Below are positions 32,003 to 42,354 of a DNA stretch of 64,000 nucleotides, piece after piece (within the stretch, counting starts at the first letter, position 1; each line of letters opens with the position of its first letter). Below the pieces are notes generated by a model. That model worked only from the letters and a program-made list of their open reading frames with translations, searched no databases and had not been told where the DNA came from. A program made the position numbers and the translations under genes. Source of the stretch: Gautieria morchelliformis (Eukaryota > Basidiomycota > Agaricomycetes > Gomphales > Gomphaceae); contig WHVA01000010.1 of the NCBI GenBank assembly GCA_015179125.1, forward strand, positions 434,001-498,000, read 5' to 3'.

Positions 32003-35000
32003 TCACCCCCCCTCTAGCGTGCTGCGTCCTCGAAGCGCGGGACACAAGGGATTGAAATGCCAGCGAGCGGATTCGGCGAGGGGCACCTGGATGTGTCCTG
32101 TAGAACTCCCGGAGTTTGTCAGGAGCGGAAACATCTTGCTCCGGGACCCACGAATTCTCCTCGTACCCATACCCTTCCCATTTCACGAGGAATTGGAGTC
32201 GTCCTCGCACAAACCGGCTGTCCAGGATCCGTTCTACCACGTAGTGCTCTTCCCCATCTACAATTTCTGGCGGAGGTGGCGGATGAGCCTTCCGACGTGG
32301 AATTGGGTCCTCAAGCATAGGGAGTAACTTCACCACGTTGAAGACGGGGTGGAGGCGGGACATGGACATCGGAAGTCGGAGGCGGTATGCATTCCGTCCA
32401 ACCCTCCGCGTCACTGTGAAGGGCCCAAGGTAGCGGTGGGCAAGCTTCTGCGAAGGGCGTGTGGTGCGGATGTCACTTGCATCTAGGTACACCTTGTCTC
32501 CAACTTGGTACTCTGGGGCAGGAACCCGGCGTCGGTTGTAGTACCTTGCCATGTCATCCTTGGCCTTCGCAAGGGCCGACTTGGCTTCCGAAAGGGTGGA
32601 GTCCATGCGGTCTCGGAACTCATTGACCGTCTCGAGTCGGGAGTCAGCCTGGCGTGGTTCGAAGCCCATCCGCGGGTGTCGTCCGGAGTCAAGCATGAAG
32701 GGAGTCTGTTGCGTGGCGGAATGGACATGGTTGTTGTATTGGAATTCCGCCAGCGGAAGTAACTCATCCCAGTCATCCTGCCTCTCATTGACAAAGAGGC
32801 GGAGATATTGCTCCAACTCCTGATTGACCCGTTCCGTCTGTCCGTCACCCTGCGGATGGTACGCTGTGGTGGTAGCCAGCTTTATGCCGAGCAGGCGGTA
32901 GAGCTCCCGAGTCAGTTCCGCGACAAACTGCGGACCTCGGTCGGAAACGACTTGCTTCGGGAGCCCATGCAACTTCCAGACATGTGCAAGGAACAGGCGG
33001 GCCGCTCCGAGGGCTGTGATCGTCGTGTGCGTCGGAATGAAGTGGGACACCTTGCTCACCGAATCCACGACGTTCATGATCGCGTCGTAGCCATGAGACT
33101 CTGGGAGTTCAACGATGAAGTCGACACTGATGGTGTCCCAGCGGGATTCGGGAATCGGGAGCGGAACAAGTTCTCCGACGGGCGGACGTCGTTGCGCTTT
33201 GGTTCGGAGACAAAGGTCACACATCTTCACGTACTGTCCGATGTAGCGGGACATCTGAGGCCACCAGTAATTCCGAGCCACTAACTCCAGCGTCTTCCAC
33301 CTGCCAGCATGCCCAGCGACCCGTGTGTCATGGTGCTGGGACACGATGCGACGGCGGAGGTCCACCCCACCCGGAACATAGACCTTGCCTCTGAAGTGGA
33401 GCAGTCCATCACGTTCCGACCATTCCGCTGCCCGTACAGACCGTGAGTGCCCCTTCCGGAGTTCCTCCACTGCCTTCACCACCGACTCCTCCTTCTCTCC
33501 ATTCCGGTACTGCCTCTGGATATCCCGGAGCATTTCCGCTTCCGCCCCAATTGCAGTTACTCCTTCTAGGGCACGGATTGCAAAGAGACTTGGGCGGAGC
33601 AGTGTCATATCCGCGTTGTCTCCACTTCCGCTTCCGTGATCCGCGCGGCGGGATAGGGCATCGGGCTTGCCCATGGTGCGGCCGGGGCGGTGGTGGAGCA
33701 TGAAGTCAAACCGGGACAGGTGTAGGGACCACCGTGCTTGTCGTCGGTTCAACTTCTTAGACGTGCGGAAATACTCAAGGTTCTTGTGGTCTGTCCAGAT
33801 CTCAAATGGGCATAGAGCACCCTCGAGGAAGTGTCGCCACTCCTCTAGCGCTCGGATGATTGCCAGCATCTCCTTGTCATGGATCTCGTAGTTCCGCTCG
33901 ACCGGACTGAGACTCTTAGAGAAGAAGGCAATCGGATGCCACCCCCCACCTTCTTCCGATGACTGTTGCGACAAGACCGCTCCGGTAGCTGCGTCGGAAG
34001 AATCCGCCTCCACTCGGTAAGGGCGAGAGTCGTCGGGAAAGATCAGGACCGGGGCGGAAGTGATCAGCTCTTTGAGTTTGTCAAAGGAGGCCCGTTCCGG
34101 CTCTCCCCACCGCCATCCAACCTCCTTCTTGGTGAGGTCGAAGAGGGCACGGGCGTGGCAGGAGAAGTCCTTGATGAACCGCCGGTAGAAATTGACAAAC
34201 CCAATGAAGGACTGGACTTCCTTCTTGTTCCGCGGCACCGGCCAATCCGACACACCGGAAACCTTGACGGGGTCCATTTCCACCTTTCCTTCCGACACGA
34301 TCACCCCAAGATACTCTATCCGCGTCCGCTCAAATTCGCACTTTTCCGGCTTGAGACACAGATTGTACTCCCGGAGTCGTTCCAGCACTCTCCGCACGAC
34401 TTCCCGATGTTCGGACATTGTTTTTGTGAAGATGAGGATGTCATCGAGGTAGACGCAGACAACCCCTTCTGCTATCATGTCACGGAAAATGTCATTCATC
34501 ATTGTCTGGAACGTGGCAGGACTGTTGGTGAGGCCAAAGAACATGACCTGTGGCTCAAAGAGTCCTCGGTTGGTGCGGAATGCGGCCTTCCACTCATCTC
34601 CCTCCCGGATCCGGACATTATTGAAGCCCCAGCGGACATCCAGCTTGGTGAAGTACTTCGCCCCGCGGAGTTGTGTGATCAATTCGGAAATGAGCGGAAT
34701 GGGGTACCGGTTCTTGATCGTGATCGCATTCAAGGCCCGGTAATCCTGCACAAGTCTGAGCGAGCCGTCCTTCTTCTTGATGAAGAACACCGGAGATGCC
34801 ATGGGTGACTTGGAGGGGCGGATCCTCCCTGTACGGAGATTTTCCGCAAGGAATGCATCGAGCTCTACCTGCTCCTTGGGTGACAGCGGGTAGACCTTGC
34901 AGTTGGTGGGCTTCGACCCAGGCTCCAACTCGATGGCATGGTCCCACAGTTTCCGCGGAGGCAGGGCATCAAACGACTCCTTGGAGAAGACGTCCTCAAA

Positions 35001-35915
35001 CTCCCGCAGGTACTCCGGAATTTCCGCCTCCACTCTATCATACCTCTTAGAGGCTTCAGCAAGGCGTTGCGAAATATTTCCGGTGGCGCGGATGTGTTCC
35101 GCCTCCGGCGGAAGGTTTACGTACAGCAAGCGCTCCCCTTCCGTCAGAGCGTCTTCCAGGCCGAGTCGGATGACGTCGGAATCGGAATTGGAAGGGGGAT
35201 CCGGGTCAAATTCCGCTTCCGAGTCTTCTTCTGCAAGCAGTGGATGGGGGCCGGAACGACATGTCTGTATGAGCCGTTCGGTCTTCCGCTGCTCCTGGTG
35301 CTCCTTCCGCACTTCCGACCGGCACATGTGACACTTGGCTGGACATCGACTCATCAGTACCTTCCGAGTCTGCCAATTGATCTCCGGGTTGTGCTCTTGA
35401 AGCCAGGTAAACCCAAGGATGATGTCTTGCTTCCCCAGGCTGGTGACAGCGAAGGAAGTGCGTTCCGAGTGCCCATCGTAGCGGAGAATTGTGTCCACTA
35501 TCTCCGTGATGGACCCTGCCTCATTGGGGCTTCCATCCACATTGAACACCGGGATTGCACGTTGCAACTTCCGCGTCGTCAGTCGGTTCCGTTCCACATA
35601 GTCCCGGTCCATAAACTGACCAGTGGCCCCGCAATCGACAAGGGCGGGTCCGGATTTGACTTCCGCCGTATCTGTCGTCTGGATCTCTACCTTAATGACT
35701 AGTGACTTGGGGCCAGGGGTGGCAGCAACGACATAGCGCTTCGGAAGGCGTCTCTCCCAAGGGCGGATGCGGGATAGACGGGGTGTCGGATTTGGCTTTT
35801 GTGTGACTTTATCCGGTGGGTCTGTATGAAGTGAGGGGAGTCGGGGCTTTTCATTCTCTACTTCAAGACAGGCAAACCGGTTATGTACAGGCAGCAGGGG
35901 CACACATCTCACCCG
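31782..35915 (-). CDS. Gypsy Pol polyprotein with chromodomain
   Basis: Open frame of about 1,376 codons, overlapping the gag stop (TGA 35911-35909) in the -1 frame. It has no ATG there, so a frameshift from Gag is likely. Domains in order: retropepsin ALVDCGATGQFMD; RT with QDYRALNAITIKNRYP, FTKLDVRWGFNNVRI and the catalytic YLDDILIF; RNase H VEADSSDAATGAVLSQ; integrase zinc finger (HHDTRVAGHAGRW, CDLCLRTKAQ) and core with SVDFIVELP, SDRGPQFVAELT and YHPQGDGQTERVNQELE; then chromodomain YVVERILDSR, LQFLVKWEGYGYEENSWVPE. The last ~73 residues, Ser/Asp-rich, are encoded by the 3' LTR. No internal stop and all catalytic residues are present. Confidence 0.95.
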   Translation of the reverse strand, partial: RVRCVPLLPVHNRFACLEVENEKPRLPSLHTDPPDKVTQKPNPTPRLSRIRPWERRLPKRYVVAATPGPKSLVIKVEIQTTDTAEVKSGPALVDCGATGQFMDRDYVERNRLTTRKLQRAIPVFNVDGSPNEAGSITEIVDTILRYDGHSERTSFAVTSLGKQDIILGFTWLQEHNPEINWQTRKVLMSRCPAKCHMCRSEVRKEHQEQRKTERLIQTCRSGPHPLLAEEDSEAEFDPDPPSNSDSDVIRLGLEDALTEGERLLYVNLPPEAEHIRATGNISQRLAEASKRYDRVEAEIPEYLREFEDVFSKESFDALPPRKLWDHAIELEPGSKPTNCKVYPLSPKEQVELDAFLAENLRTGRIRPSKSPMASPVFFIKKKDGSLRLVQDYRALNAITIKNRYPIPLISELITQLRGAKYFTKLDVRWGFNNVRIREGDEWKAAFRTNRGLFEPQVMFFGLTNSPATFQTMMNDIFRDMIAEGVVCVYLDDILIFTKTMSEHREVVRRVLERLREYNLCLKPEKCEFERTRIEYLGVIVSEGKVEMDPVKVSGVSDWPVPRNKKEVQSFIGFVNFYRRFIKDFSCHARALFDLTKKEVGWRWGEPERASFDKLKELITSAPVLIFPDDSRPYRVEADSSDAATGAVLSQQSSEEGGGWHPIAFFSKSLSPVERNYEIHDKEMLAIIRALEEWRHFLEGALCPFEIWTDHKNLEYFRTSKKLNRRQARWSLHLSRFDFMLHHRPGRTMGKPDALSRRADHGSGSGDNADMTLLRPSLFAIRALEGVTAIGAEAEMLRDIQRQYRNGEKEESVVKAVEELRKGHSRSVRAAEWSERDGLLHFRGKVYVPGGVDLRRRIVSQHHDTRVAGHAGRWKTLELVARNYWWPQMSRYIGQYVKMCDLCLRTKAQRRPPVGELVPLPIPESRWDTISVDFIVELPESHGYDAIMNVVDSVSKVSHFIPTHTTITALGAARLFLAHVWKLHGLPKQVVSDRGPQFVAELTRELYRLLGIKLATTTAYHPQGDGQTERVNQELEQYLRLFVNERQDDWDELLPLAEFQYNNHVHSATQQTPFMLDSGRHPRMGFEPRQADSRLETVNEFRDRMDSTLSEAKSALAKAKDDMARYYNRRRVPAPEYQVGDKVYLDASDIRTTRPSQKLAHRYLGPFTVTRRVGRNAYRLRLPMSMSRLHPVFNVVKLLPMLEDPIPRRKAHPPPPPEIVDGEEHYVVERILDSRFVRGRLQFLVKWEGYGYEENSWVPEQDVSAPDKLREFYRTHPGAPRRIRSLAFQSLVSRASRTQHARGGVMSGDTLFSISSSDTTPSSDSISDSASGSDSISASAFGNDSASGRTSTSSVRLASSTPISDFRPGTVSEIKRLA

Positions 35916-37270
35916 CTGCGCGTCACAAAATCCGACGCATCTTCCGCTTCCGATGCGCCATGTTCCGCATTTTCGGAAACTCCTTCCGCAGTAGGCACTC
36001 CGCTTATGTCCGCAAGTGCGAGGAACTCTGGAAGGAGCTCGAGTTTCTCCTCCGTGGTCATAAGCCGGATGTCAAATGCTTGGGGGCACTCGCGGGCATA
36101 GTGGCCTGGTTGTTGACATCGGAAGCAGGTGATAGTTCCGCGGCCTTTTCCGCGCATGCGGTCAACATCCATCGGGGCAGGGCCACTCTTCAGGGAGGAG
36201 GGCTATGGTTCCTAATAGGAGCGGGCGGAGAAAGCGTCGGAAATACTTTCCGCATGGGAATGAATGCGCTTCCGGATTTTGGCACAGGTGGAGTAGGACG
36301 AGTGGAACTGCGCGTCATATTCCGGCTCGTCTCCACGAAGGCCTCATTTGCTTCCCTGTTCCGGGACACCCTCTGTGCAGCTTGGTACCACCCTTCCGGG
36401 TCATCAAAGTCCGGAGCTCCATCCCCAAGCAGCGCAACTTGGTTCTGGAGTGTCGGATCGAGTCCTCGTCAGAATTTGATGAGGATCGTCTTGTCGTCAT
36501 CATACTCCGCAAGGTCGATGAGCTCCTGGAAGCGATCGATATAGTCATCGACCGGATCCTTGGCCTGGTACCAGCTGGTCCCCTCGAGCTTCGTAAGGGC
36601 TGTGAGCTGCTCATTTTTTGGGCAGAACTGGTCGGAAAATGTTTTCTCGAAGGCGTCCCAGTCTCGGAAGTAGTTCCCCTTGCCCTTTGCTTCATGTCGG
36701 ATCACCTTGTTTGCAAAACGGGATGCGCGGTCCGACTTGAAAAAGGACAATGCCCAGTGAATCCGAGCCTGGTCGTTCGGAAAGAGGTCTCCGACAATTG
36801 CGAAGTAGATGCTGCATGTGTTGAAGAATGCGCGTCCCTTCTCCCGATCTCCGTCAAAGTCCGCCGGAGTTGCGGGTTTGACCTTTGCTAACTTCGCGGA
36901 CTTTCTCTCCTCTGCTAGTTCCGCTTTTCCGAAATCCAGATCATCCAACATTTCATTTCCACCACCTTGTGGAATATCTAACTTAGCCAAAATCGCTTGT
37001 AAGGCTGTTTCAATCGCGTCGGTCTTCATCCGGTTCCGCGTCAATTCCTCCTCCATATTCCGAAGACGATCGTCCGGATCCATGTCGGAAGGAGAAATGT
37101 GGGACGGGATTTCCGGGGTTGGGAGCTCGACGTAAGAAGAAGGGCTGTCGTACGCTGTGTGTGCGGAAGAGGTTGCGATCTCCGAGTCGCTGTCTCCGAT
37201 TCCGAACGCACCTATGGCGGCTGCGACACGCAGTACGACCGCCGGTCCTCTATGGGAGAGACTTTTCTGC
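35909..37270 (-). pseudogene. Gypsy Gag, one nonsense codon and one frameshift
   Basis: Gag starts near 37,090 (DMDPDDRLRNMEEEL) or further upstream. It contains the capsid region ATPADFDGDREKGRAFFN, IHWALSFFKSDRASRF, EKTFSDQFCPKNEQ and YIDRFQELIDLAEYDD. TGA at 36471-36469 interrupts it; the frame carries on as RGLDPTLQNQVALLG. Near 36,197 a single base appears missing from a C run, because the frame must shift to reach MDVDRMRGKGRG and the knuckle CFRCQQPGHYARECP. It ends TRSG at 35909. These two lesions contrast with the intact Pol and near-identical LTRs. Confidence 0.8.
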
Positions 37271-37750
37271 TGTAAGGGCAACCCTGGCTAGTTGTGGAGA
37301 TCACACTACCACACAACTGACAAGGGGAAATCCAAAGTATGTATAAATGAACAGAGCATACAAGAGAGGGGGTTCTCACCTGACAAGGGGAAATCCAAAG
37401 AGAAAAGTCTAAGGACCCCCAATGTCAGCGAGCCCGTATTATACTACGCTGCGCAGCCAGGGACAACGCTTGGCACCCGCCATCAACCCTGCATCCCCCT
37501 GACCCTTGATCGACCCTTGATGCCACCTATTATGCGAGTCGCTTGATTTCCGACACTGTTCCGGGGCGGAAGTCGGAAATTGGAGTGGAACTGGCAAGGC
37601 GAACGGAACTGGTGGAAGTTCTCCCAGAAGCGGAATCGTTCCCGAAAGCGGATGCGGAGATGGAATCGGAACCGGAAGCGGAGTCGGAAATGGAGTCGGA
37701 ACTGGGTGTGGTGTCGGAACTGGAAATGGAAAACAGGGTGTCCCCTGACA
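37271..37750 (-). repeat. Gypsy 5' LTR
   Basis: 480 bases, one difference from the 3' LTR. Followed on the plus strand by target duplication ATCAG and then by Copia-2 gag. Confidence 0.95.
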
Positions 37751-37906
37751 ATCAGGAGGTCGAGTGACTCTCCCTTCTACATGCTTGAGTAGATTTTTGG
37801 ACTCGAAATAGCTGATGAGAGTGGCTCGCCACAATGGCCAATTACTACCATCAGTAGCAAGCTTCTCAACACCCAATAGCTTCTCAGAAGTGTCTCTGGG
37901 GCCCAT
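37751..37906 (-). pseudogene. Copia-2 Gag N-terminus, separated by Gypsy
   Basis: ATG at 37906 starts MGPRDTSEKLLGVEKLATDG, then SNWPLWRATLISYFESKNLL and KHVEGRVTRPP, the DUF4219-like N-terminal segment of Copia Gag. It breaks at 37755 where the Gypsy element entered and resumes left of 31522. Confidence 0.85.
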
Positions 37907-38159
37907 AACCCTGTAGAGGACAGGAATTATAGGCAGTAGGTATGGACTTGTTGCTCAAAAGAATAGACTAGAAATTAATTCACTCTCTCAGTGAATTTAG
38001 TTGTCACTATAAATATATTATACACTACCTAGAAATTAATTCACTACAGAGGATTTCTAGGTCAATAAATCGAAAGAATGCTAGACTAATTTACTTGCCT
38101 CTCTCAGTGAATTTAGTTGTCACTGAGAGAGGGGGAAATTGTTTCACTGCGCATGTACT

Positions 38160-38389
38160 ACTATCCGGCCCTTTAGCGCCCAAGAACTCGCGCGTCGAAG
38201 TCATTTCAGACTCCGCTGGGTGCAGCCGCTTGTGAAAGTAGGAATAACAAAATGAAATAAAGAGACAGGGAGTGAGTGGAAAATTTCGAAAATCACCAGA
38301 GAAATGGATGCATGATACAAGAACAACATGAGAAGAAATTGAGAAAGCACACAACAAATTGGATATATTATGCTTGATTTTGGTGCAGG
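38160..38389. other. Spacer between Copia-2 LTR and MULE remnant
   Basis: No gene seen. A TTGGATATATTATGC stretch near 38,358 precedes the transposase-like coding sequence. Confidence 0.4.
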
Positions 38390-39845
38390 AGCATCAATGC
38401 ACCCAACACCAAGATTTGTGGTAGCAGCAAGGGCTGGTATTCACTATCTGGATTACCTCACAGACACCTGGATGAGTCATGCACTATGGCAGAGCTGGTC
38501 AGCCCGAGGCTGACAGCAGGCCTCGGTCCTCCTTGATATTCCTGTCGAGGGAGTGCTCCCAATGACCAATCACCTGGAATCTTTCAATGGGATACTCAAG
38601 CGCAAACATATTGCGAGGTGGCAGCGAGGTGGCAAACGGGTTCGGTTTGATTTGTTGATATATCTGCTCACCACAGATTCTCCCCAGGATATTCCAACAA
38701 CGTGATGCTGAACTGGATTACGCAGGTTGGTTGTCTGAGTGGTTTAGAGCACAAGCAGGAGGGGCAGATCTGGCCTGGTCTCGTAAGCCAATGCTGTCTC
38801 CCACTCTCATGGCTACGAAGACACCTGTCGGTTGGTGGACACCGGCCCTGGAGGCCAAACACCTGGAGGAAGCATCTCATATTGCTAACAATGGACGAAT
38901 CTCAGGGTTCCAGTGGCCCGACAGGTATACCATCGCCTGTACTGTGGCTAGCAGTACTGCAGATATCTGATTGCCTGGACACCAAAAATATGTCGTGCAT
39001 CTGAATGTGTTTGGCTGGAGCTTCTGCATGTGTCCTAGTTTTCAAGGACATAACGGGGCTTGCAAACACCTCTACACGGTTCATCTCTTGGTTCCTAAGC
39101 TTGGCTGCCCCCTGTCTTTCAGATATCCGGACACCGAAGCCGAAGCACGAGAAATTCACACATCGCTGTTTGCAAAACCGAGGCCCCCTCCACTCCCCCC
39201 TATAACCAATTTGCTCACCATAGGGACACATGCCTCAGAGATTCTCCAGCATGTCGAGTGTCATGAGAGAAAAGACAGAGATCCTGTTGAGTTGAGTGAG
39301 GATGATACTGGGAATGAAAGCGAGGATGATACCGGGAATGCAAACAAGTCGGGAGGTATTTCCGATGTGGGTGTTTGTCATTTGGGGTCGCAGATATTGG
39401 ATTGTTGGCCTGACCTCCGATAGCACCCAGGACATGATCTTAATGGTGAGGCAATTCATCACCAAGTCAATGACAAGCTTTGGCATGATCTCAAGGCCCT
39501 TTTACCTCGTCTGCACGGTGTCAAGTCTCTAATGGAACAGACAAGTCTTGAAGAGAGCGAGGAAATGGCAGAGTTCTTGACTCTGATTGAAGACTTTCAT
39601 ACCTTCCGACATATGCGGCCGTCGGCTTTGAGGTTGTCAACACAACGTCAATTTCATCGGGCCCACACCCCTGGGGCATATGCTATGCTACGGTAAGTTC
39701 CCACCTTGTTATGTTGCTTCACTGAGTCTTCCATTGGTTACTGCCTTTGTCAGACCGTGCCCGAAGGCGGTACTCGCGCAGGGAAACATTTACTGCCCCC
39801 CTCGCCGGAGACCAGTCAGAAACGGCATCATTCTTGTGAAACCCG
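38390..39845 (+). pseudogene. MULE-type transposase with SWIM zinc finger, decayed
   Basis: Fragments in three plus frames: YLTDTWMSHALWQSWS, then GVLPMTNHLESFNGILKRKH with IARWQRGGKRVRFDLLIYLL (the C-terminal part of the MULE DDE domain), LSEWFRAQAGGADLAWSRKP, and after a TGA at 38968-38970 the same frame gives the SWIM finger FCMCPSFQGHNGACKHL (CxC...CxH, about 39,021-39,075). A TAG at 39421-39423 interrupts before HPGHDLNGEAIHHQVND. An intron with GTAAGT at 39,693 leads to an Arg-rich tail. The first two-thirds of a normal MULE transposase is missing. Captured or ancient copy; no TIRs found. Confidence 0.7.
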
Positions 39846-40119
39846 CTGAGAACACCAGGGAAGCCCAATAGTCTCACATATAGCAAGTGTAACAAGTCTG
39901 ACAGAATACAAATGACATTCAAGGCTTGGTTAGCCATGTAGCTAGATGATAGCTGCTGACTCCTGAGACACGGACGGATCACCGTTCCTCACCGAACCCC
40001 GAGGTGCACGTCCCCCTCCTATGTATCGCAAGGCTAGCAGTCTATCTCTCTCATAACAGAACCACGGACAGATGAAGATGAACTGTTGACCAGTCAGTGA
40101 GATACCTCTGTCTCTGGCT

Positions 40120-41940
40120 TGTGACCCACGTGCCTTCCCCAGAGCCCGGCAAGCTTGACGTGGTTCTCCGCGACGAGGTCCATTTTATTGCGGACCTCAA
40201 GGTATGCAAATGGATACAAATCAAGGCGATTGTCTTGACCTGCTCTTATTTTTATAGAACAAGTCCACGGCATTATGCATACGAGCGTTGAGGCACATCT
40301 CTCACCTCAACAATGACCTCGTGAAGTTACCTCAGCGCAGACACATTCTGCCAAGCAGACGAGGGTGTCTGACGACTTGTGGCAGAAGCTTGTGACGATG
40401 ACGGTGGACTGTCAGGAGGCGAGACGGCTTGAGATGGAGGCCTTGGGACAGCTGATGGGCGTTATTTCAGAGAAAGAAATGCTGTCGCGAAGCTTGGAGG
40501 ACGCATGCACACGAGAGAGGGACCTGGAGAGTCAGCTCTCAGCAGCGCGTGAGGAGCTCGAGTCGGGCAAGCGCGAATTGCACGAGGCACACGAGGAGAT
40601 GGATCGTCAGCTTAAGGCGGAGGCGGCGGAGGCTGACAGGGTGCTCCGGGATGTGATCGTGGAGGCTGATGGGGACCACGCAGTGCTCAAGCACCAGTTG
40701 TTTGGGATGAGAGCCGTTGTGCAAGACACAGAGCGTGTAAATAACCCGTGTATCTACATGTACATTAGTTATTACATAATCCCAGTGGGCCCCTTAGGGA
40801 CCCACTGTATAGTTTATGCGTGGGAACCGGCTAGCGGTCCCCATCGCATCTTACCCTTACACTGTCACTACGTAGCATCAGAATACCACACATTGGTCAA
40901 ATTCTGTCGTGCTCTTGTGACCTAAGGCTTAAGATAGACATCTTTACAGAGCGGCAGCTCAAGGAGACGAAAGCGGGGCTGGATGTACTGAACGCGGACG
41001 TTGCGGGGCTGCACGAGGAGCTGCAGAACGCACGGGCTGTCGAGGGCATTCTTAACGATGATCTAGGGACCATGAAAGGGGGAATCTCTGGGTACAAGAC
41101 ATGCCTGGAGGACTCTGAACGGTTGGCGAAGGGGTTTTTGCAGGCGGCAACCGCGTTCCGAGACTCGCATTGCAAGGCTTTCACTGCGGCACAGACGTCG
41201 TCGTCGACATCGAAGTCTGTCGCGAACCTGGCAGACTCGGCGACGTTGTTCAAGTCTTACATGGAGCCGGTCGCAAGCGCTGCGCATTCTGTCGGAGTAC
41301 GACGACTTTAAACATTCCATGATGTGATTGCAAAGATGGGGACTACGATATGGAAGTGGCAGAAGCAGTGCAAGGAGTACCATGATAGGGCAAAAGGGAA
41401 AATATCATTCCGGAACTTCGCAAAGGGAGATTTGGCCCTTTTTTTACCCACGCAAAATTCTACTTTGAGCCCTGGGTGGCATTCAATGGTGAGCACCTGT
41501 GTGGTCATTGGGACGTCGTACCTGAGCCTCGTGCAGTGTAGTTCCCACAGACGTCGGCACCCATGGCACTCCCGGGGCTGGAAATGCCAGTTCCAGTGGC
41601 ACGACATTTCGTCCCGCGGCAGCGGACACACTCGGCACCCGCGCCGCATGCATCGTCCCTCACACTGCTGGTGGCGCAGGGGACGGAGAGCACGTCGCCG
41701 TCGCCGCTGCTCGGCGCGACGTCGTACACGCGCCCCATATCACCCAACACGTCACGGGCAGCCCCGCCCTCGCCGCTCGGGACGAGCCACTCGCCCGTGT
41801 CGCACATAGAACAGTCCCATGGACTGAGCAGGCAGAGCGGAGGTTTCGACCCCAGACCATCGAGGGACACGCGATCTGCTTTGGAGAAGCTTATCAATCG
41901 TATGGATGGCTTGGAGGCGACATTTGACAAGATGGCCGAG
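40120..41940 (+). pseudogene. ATG11: ATG11 (autophagy scaffold) C-terminal half, broken
   Basis: ATG11 tethers selective-autophagy receptors to the Atg1 complex. Pieces seen: PEPGKLDVVLRDEVHFIADLK, then IMHTSVEAHL and SHLNNDLVKL in different frames, a coiled coil from 40,355 (DDLWQKLVTMTVDCQEARR to MRAVVQDTER), a second coiled coil (ERQLKETKAGLDVLNADVAG), FRDSHCKAFTAAQ, and the family signature WQKQCKEYHDRAKGKISFRN with NFAKGDLALFLPTQNS at 41,351-41,460. A Pro/Ser-rich tail ends near 41,935. Frames must shift near 40,300, 41,325 and 41,465. Between NDLVKL and the first coiled coil a stretch is missing that reappears at 42,355. The intron at 40,735-40,935 is unusually long and contains an inverted repeat. 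Confidence 0.7.
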
Positions 41941-42354
41941 AAAACAAGGACGTGTCAAAATTTGAGACTTTTGTCCATTCGAGCTGTTGTCCTGCTTGTC
42001 GTCAAGTTTGGCATTTGGCATGAATTCATGCGCGTCGGGACGCACCGACTGTCCCGTCAACCCTTGCTGAATCCTCAGATTTCTTCAACAGGGCAAAGCA
42101 GCAGATAAAATCTCAGGATGCTCACTATAGTATGCAAGCTCCTGATTCTCCTGGGAACATGGGCTCTTATGGGCTTGACCATCTTTGCCTTGGTTGCCCT
42201 CAAACACGGTGCCCATGAACACCCCAATACGAGGCAATTTCGATAAGGGGCTTCATCAAGTCGCCTCTGCTTCACGAGTTGCCTTACCTAGGACAACATG
42301 TGTGTTGCATTGTCTATTCATTGTGTGGCTATACTGATACGTCAACGAAGCCAC

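Larger units (their letters stand above)
31523..37750 (-). mobile_element. Chromodomain Gypsy LTR retrotransposon inserted in Copia-2 gag
   Basis: Identical-length 480-base LTRs at 31523-32002 and 37271-37750, TG...CA bounded, with target-site duplication ATCAG at 31518-31522 and 37751-37755. I compared the LTRs by eye and see one difference (T at 31699, C at 37447), so this insertion is very recent. Gag then Pol on the minus strand, same orientation as its host element. Pol ends in a chromodomain, placing it among chromoviruses. Confidence 0.97.
27755..38150 (-). mobile_element. Copia LTR retrotransposon (Copia-2), 3'-truncated and split by Gypsy
   Basis: Pol and most of Gag lie at 27,755-31,522, and the Gag start plus the 5' LTR at 37,751-about 38,150, with a 6.2 kb Gypsy element between. 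The 3' end stops abruptly inside RNase H at about 27,755, so there is no 3' LTR. On the plus strand the LTR starts TGTAGAGGAC at 37912; its far border is not fixed because no partner exists. The LTR holds a 13 bp hairpin (38098-38110 with 38120-38132). Confidence 0.85.

Noticed and set aside
33966-35702. Plus-strand frames of up to 280 codons opposite Gypsy Pol
   Set aside because: They mirror the GC-rich coding strand of Pol and have no family likeness.
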